This document shows positions 6,686 through 7,362 of a DNA stretch of 7,362 bases, one piece after another (the first letter of the stretch is position 1; every line of letters starts with the position of its first letter). The position numbers were made by a program, and so were the translations under genes. Below the pieces are notes generated by a model, which worked only from the letters and a program-made list of their open reading frames with translations, was not told where the DNA came from and did no database searches. Where the stretch lies: positions 1 through 7,362 of the forward strand of contig JAGYMT010000077.1 of NCBI GenBank assembly GCA_018400335.1. The letters are read 5' to 3'. The stretch comes from Kiritimatiellia bacterium. Lineage in GTDB: Bacteria; Verrucomicrobiota; Kiritimatiellia; JAAZAB01.

Positions 6686-7351
6686 CGGAGAGAGAAGCCA
6701 CTTCATAGTAATCCGTTCAGGGATCATTCTCAGCGTCACGACTTTGATCAAACCGGGGCGGGACGATTCAATACAAGCATAGTCATGCCACATTGAGCCG
6801 AGCAAGAGCCCCGGACCATCGTTTAGAAAAATCACCTTAAGGGGAAGCTTATGCTTCTTGGTGTAACTCAAAACCTCATTTGCGCAGTCCCGATACTGTC
6901 CCGTTCTATCGTCTTCCTGTGCGCCCCCTCGATCAGAGTCATAACGCGCAAGCCCGATAGCCACTGGTCTACCTTTGTGCGCCAAAACGAAATCGACTGG
7001 TCTGTCAGGTTTGGGATAGTCGTGGAACAACTCACCGAGCAAGATATCTTTCCCGGCACGCTCCGGACCCGTAATTTCCAGCTTGGGAAATGTCTCCCTG
7101 ACAATTGTAAAGAGGCGTTCTGTCAGATCGTATCCCTTCTGACCCCTATCCTTGTATTCCCATAGTACCGCACAGAGTGCCTCATCTGGCATAGGGCGCT
7201 CGTGAAAACGGTGATGAACTTCAGTCACAGCCCGGAACCCCTTTCCAAAACGCTCGCAAATGATCCCGGCATCGGTCTTCTTCTTGAGCATTTCCACGGG
7301 GGTCTCGGGGCTGACATATTTCCGAAATACTCGGCACAACTGAATTCGCAT
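6683..7351 (-). CDS. Type II restriction endonuclease-like protein, possibly 5'-truncated by window edge
   Basis: This is the probable DNA-cleaving partner of the methyltransferase gene that follows it. The visible product is 222 aa with no signal peptide or membrane segment, as expected for a cytoplasmic enzyme. Residues 64-79 (WEYKDRGQKGYDLTER) look like a conserved DNA-contacting or structural block. The likely catalytic core is at about 116-155: a PVDFV strand with Asp120, then a hydrophobic strand AIGLARY, then the charged stretch DSDRGGAQEDDR (138-149). A second conserved-looking block, VIFLNDGPGLLLGSMW, lies further on. This resembles a PD-(D/E)xK fold in layout, but the usual ExK is not at its expected place. 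Only 11 bases precede the ATG; they hold no in-frame stop and no clear Shine-Dalgarno, so the true start may lie outside the window. The endonuclease assignment rests on these motifs plus the adjacent methyltransferase; the recognition site cannot be read from sequence. Confidence 0.72.
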   Translation of the reverse strand: MRIQLCRVFRKYVSPETPVEMLKKKTDAGIICERFGKGFRAVTEVHHRFHERPMPDEALCAVLWEYKDRGQKGYDLTERLFTIVRETFPKLEITGPERAGKDILLGELFHDYPKPDRPVDFVLAHKGRPVAIGLARYDSDRGGAQEDDRTGQYRDCANEVLSYTKKHKLPLKVIFLNDGPGLLLGSMWHDYACIESSRPGLIKVVTLRMIPERITMKWLLSP

Positions 7352-7362
7352 CCACTGGGGGT

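Overview
The window looks like bacterial chromosome. Every supportable gene lies on the minus strand, so the reading order runs from position 7362 down to 1. Two blocks of different composition meet near position 5200. The organism is probably a GC-rich, Gram-negative type bacterium: an ECF sigma factor sits with a membrane anti-sigma factor, and two proteins carry Sec signal peptides. The style fits an uncultured Planctomycetota/PVC-like or similar environmental lineage, but there is no rRNA or housekeeping marker here to settle the taxonomy.

Block 1 (7351 to about 5249) is a compact two-gene restriction-modification unit. The first gene is a type II restriction endonuclease-like protein that may begin outside the window. 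The second is a DPPF-type (beta-class order) DNA methyltransferase with a roughly 100-residue C-terminal tail. The methyltransferase ribosome-binding site overlaps the endonuclease stop codon. A weak hairpin plus T-run follows the block.

Block 2 (5087 to 120) is a probable four-gene operon: an ECF sigma factor; an anti-sigma factor that starts inside the sigma stop codon (ATGA overlap); and two secreted proteins. The anti-sigma protein has an HxxxCxxC zinc-binding head, one transmembrane helix and a large outer domain of the DUF4140/DUF4139 (MuiA-like) type. The two secreted proteins are paralogues of that outer domain. The 446-aa one is close to it (about 74% identical over a 155-residue block counted by eye); the 387-aa one is strongly diverged. 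Known ECF/anti-sigma logic suggests the outer domain senses an envelope signal and controls release of the sigma factor. The free paralogues could be partners, decoys or effectors of the sensor. This signalling unit is the most interesting item in the window.

The non-coding stretches are short: 1-119 (G-tracts and heptamer repeats on the mRNA strand), 2650-2721 (G-rich intercistronic leader) and 5088-5248 (terminator-like hairpin and a possible ECF-type promoter). No tRNA, rRNA, CRISPR array, insertion sequence or transposase was recognised.
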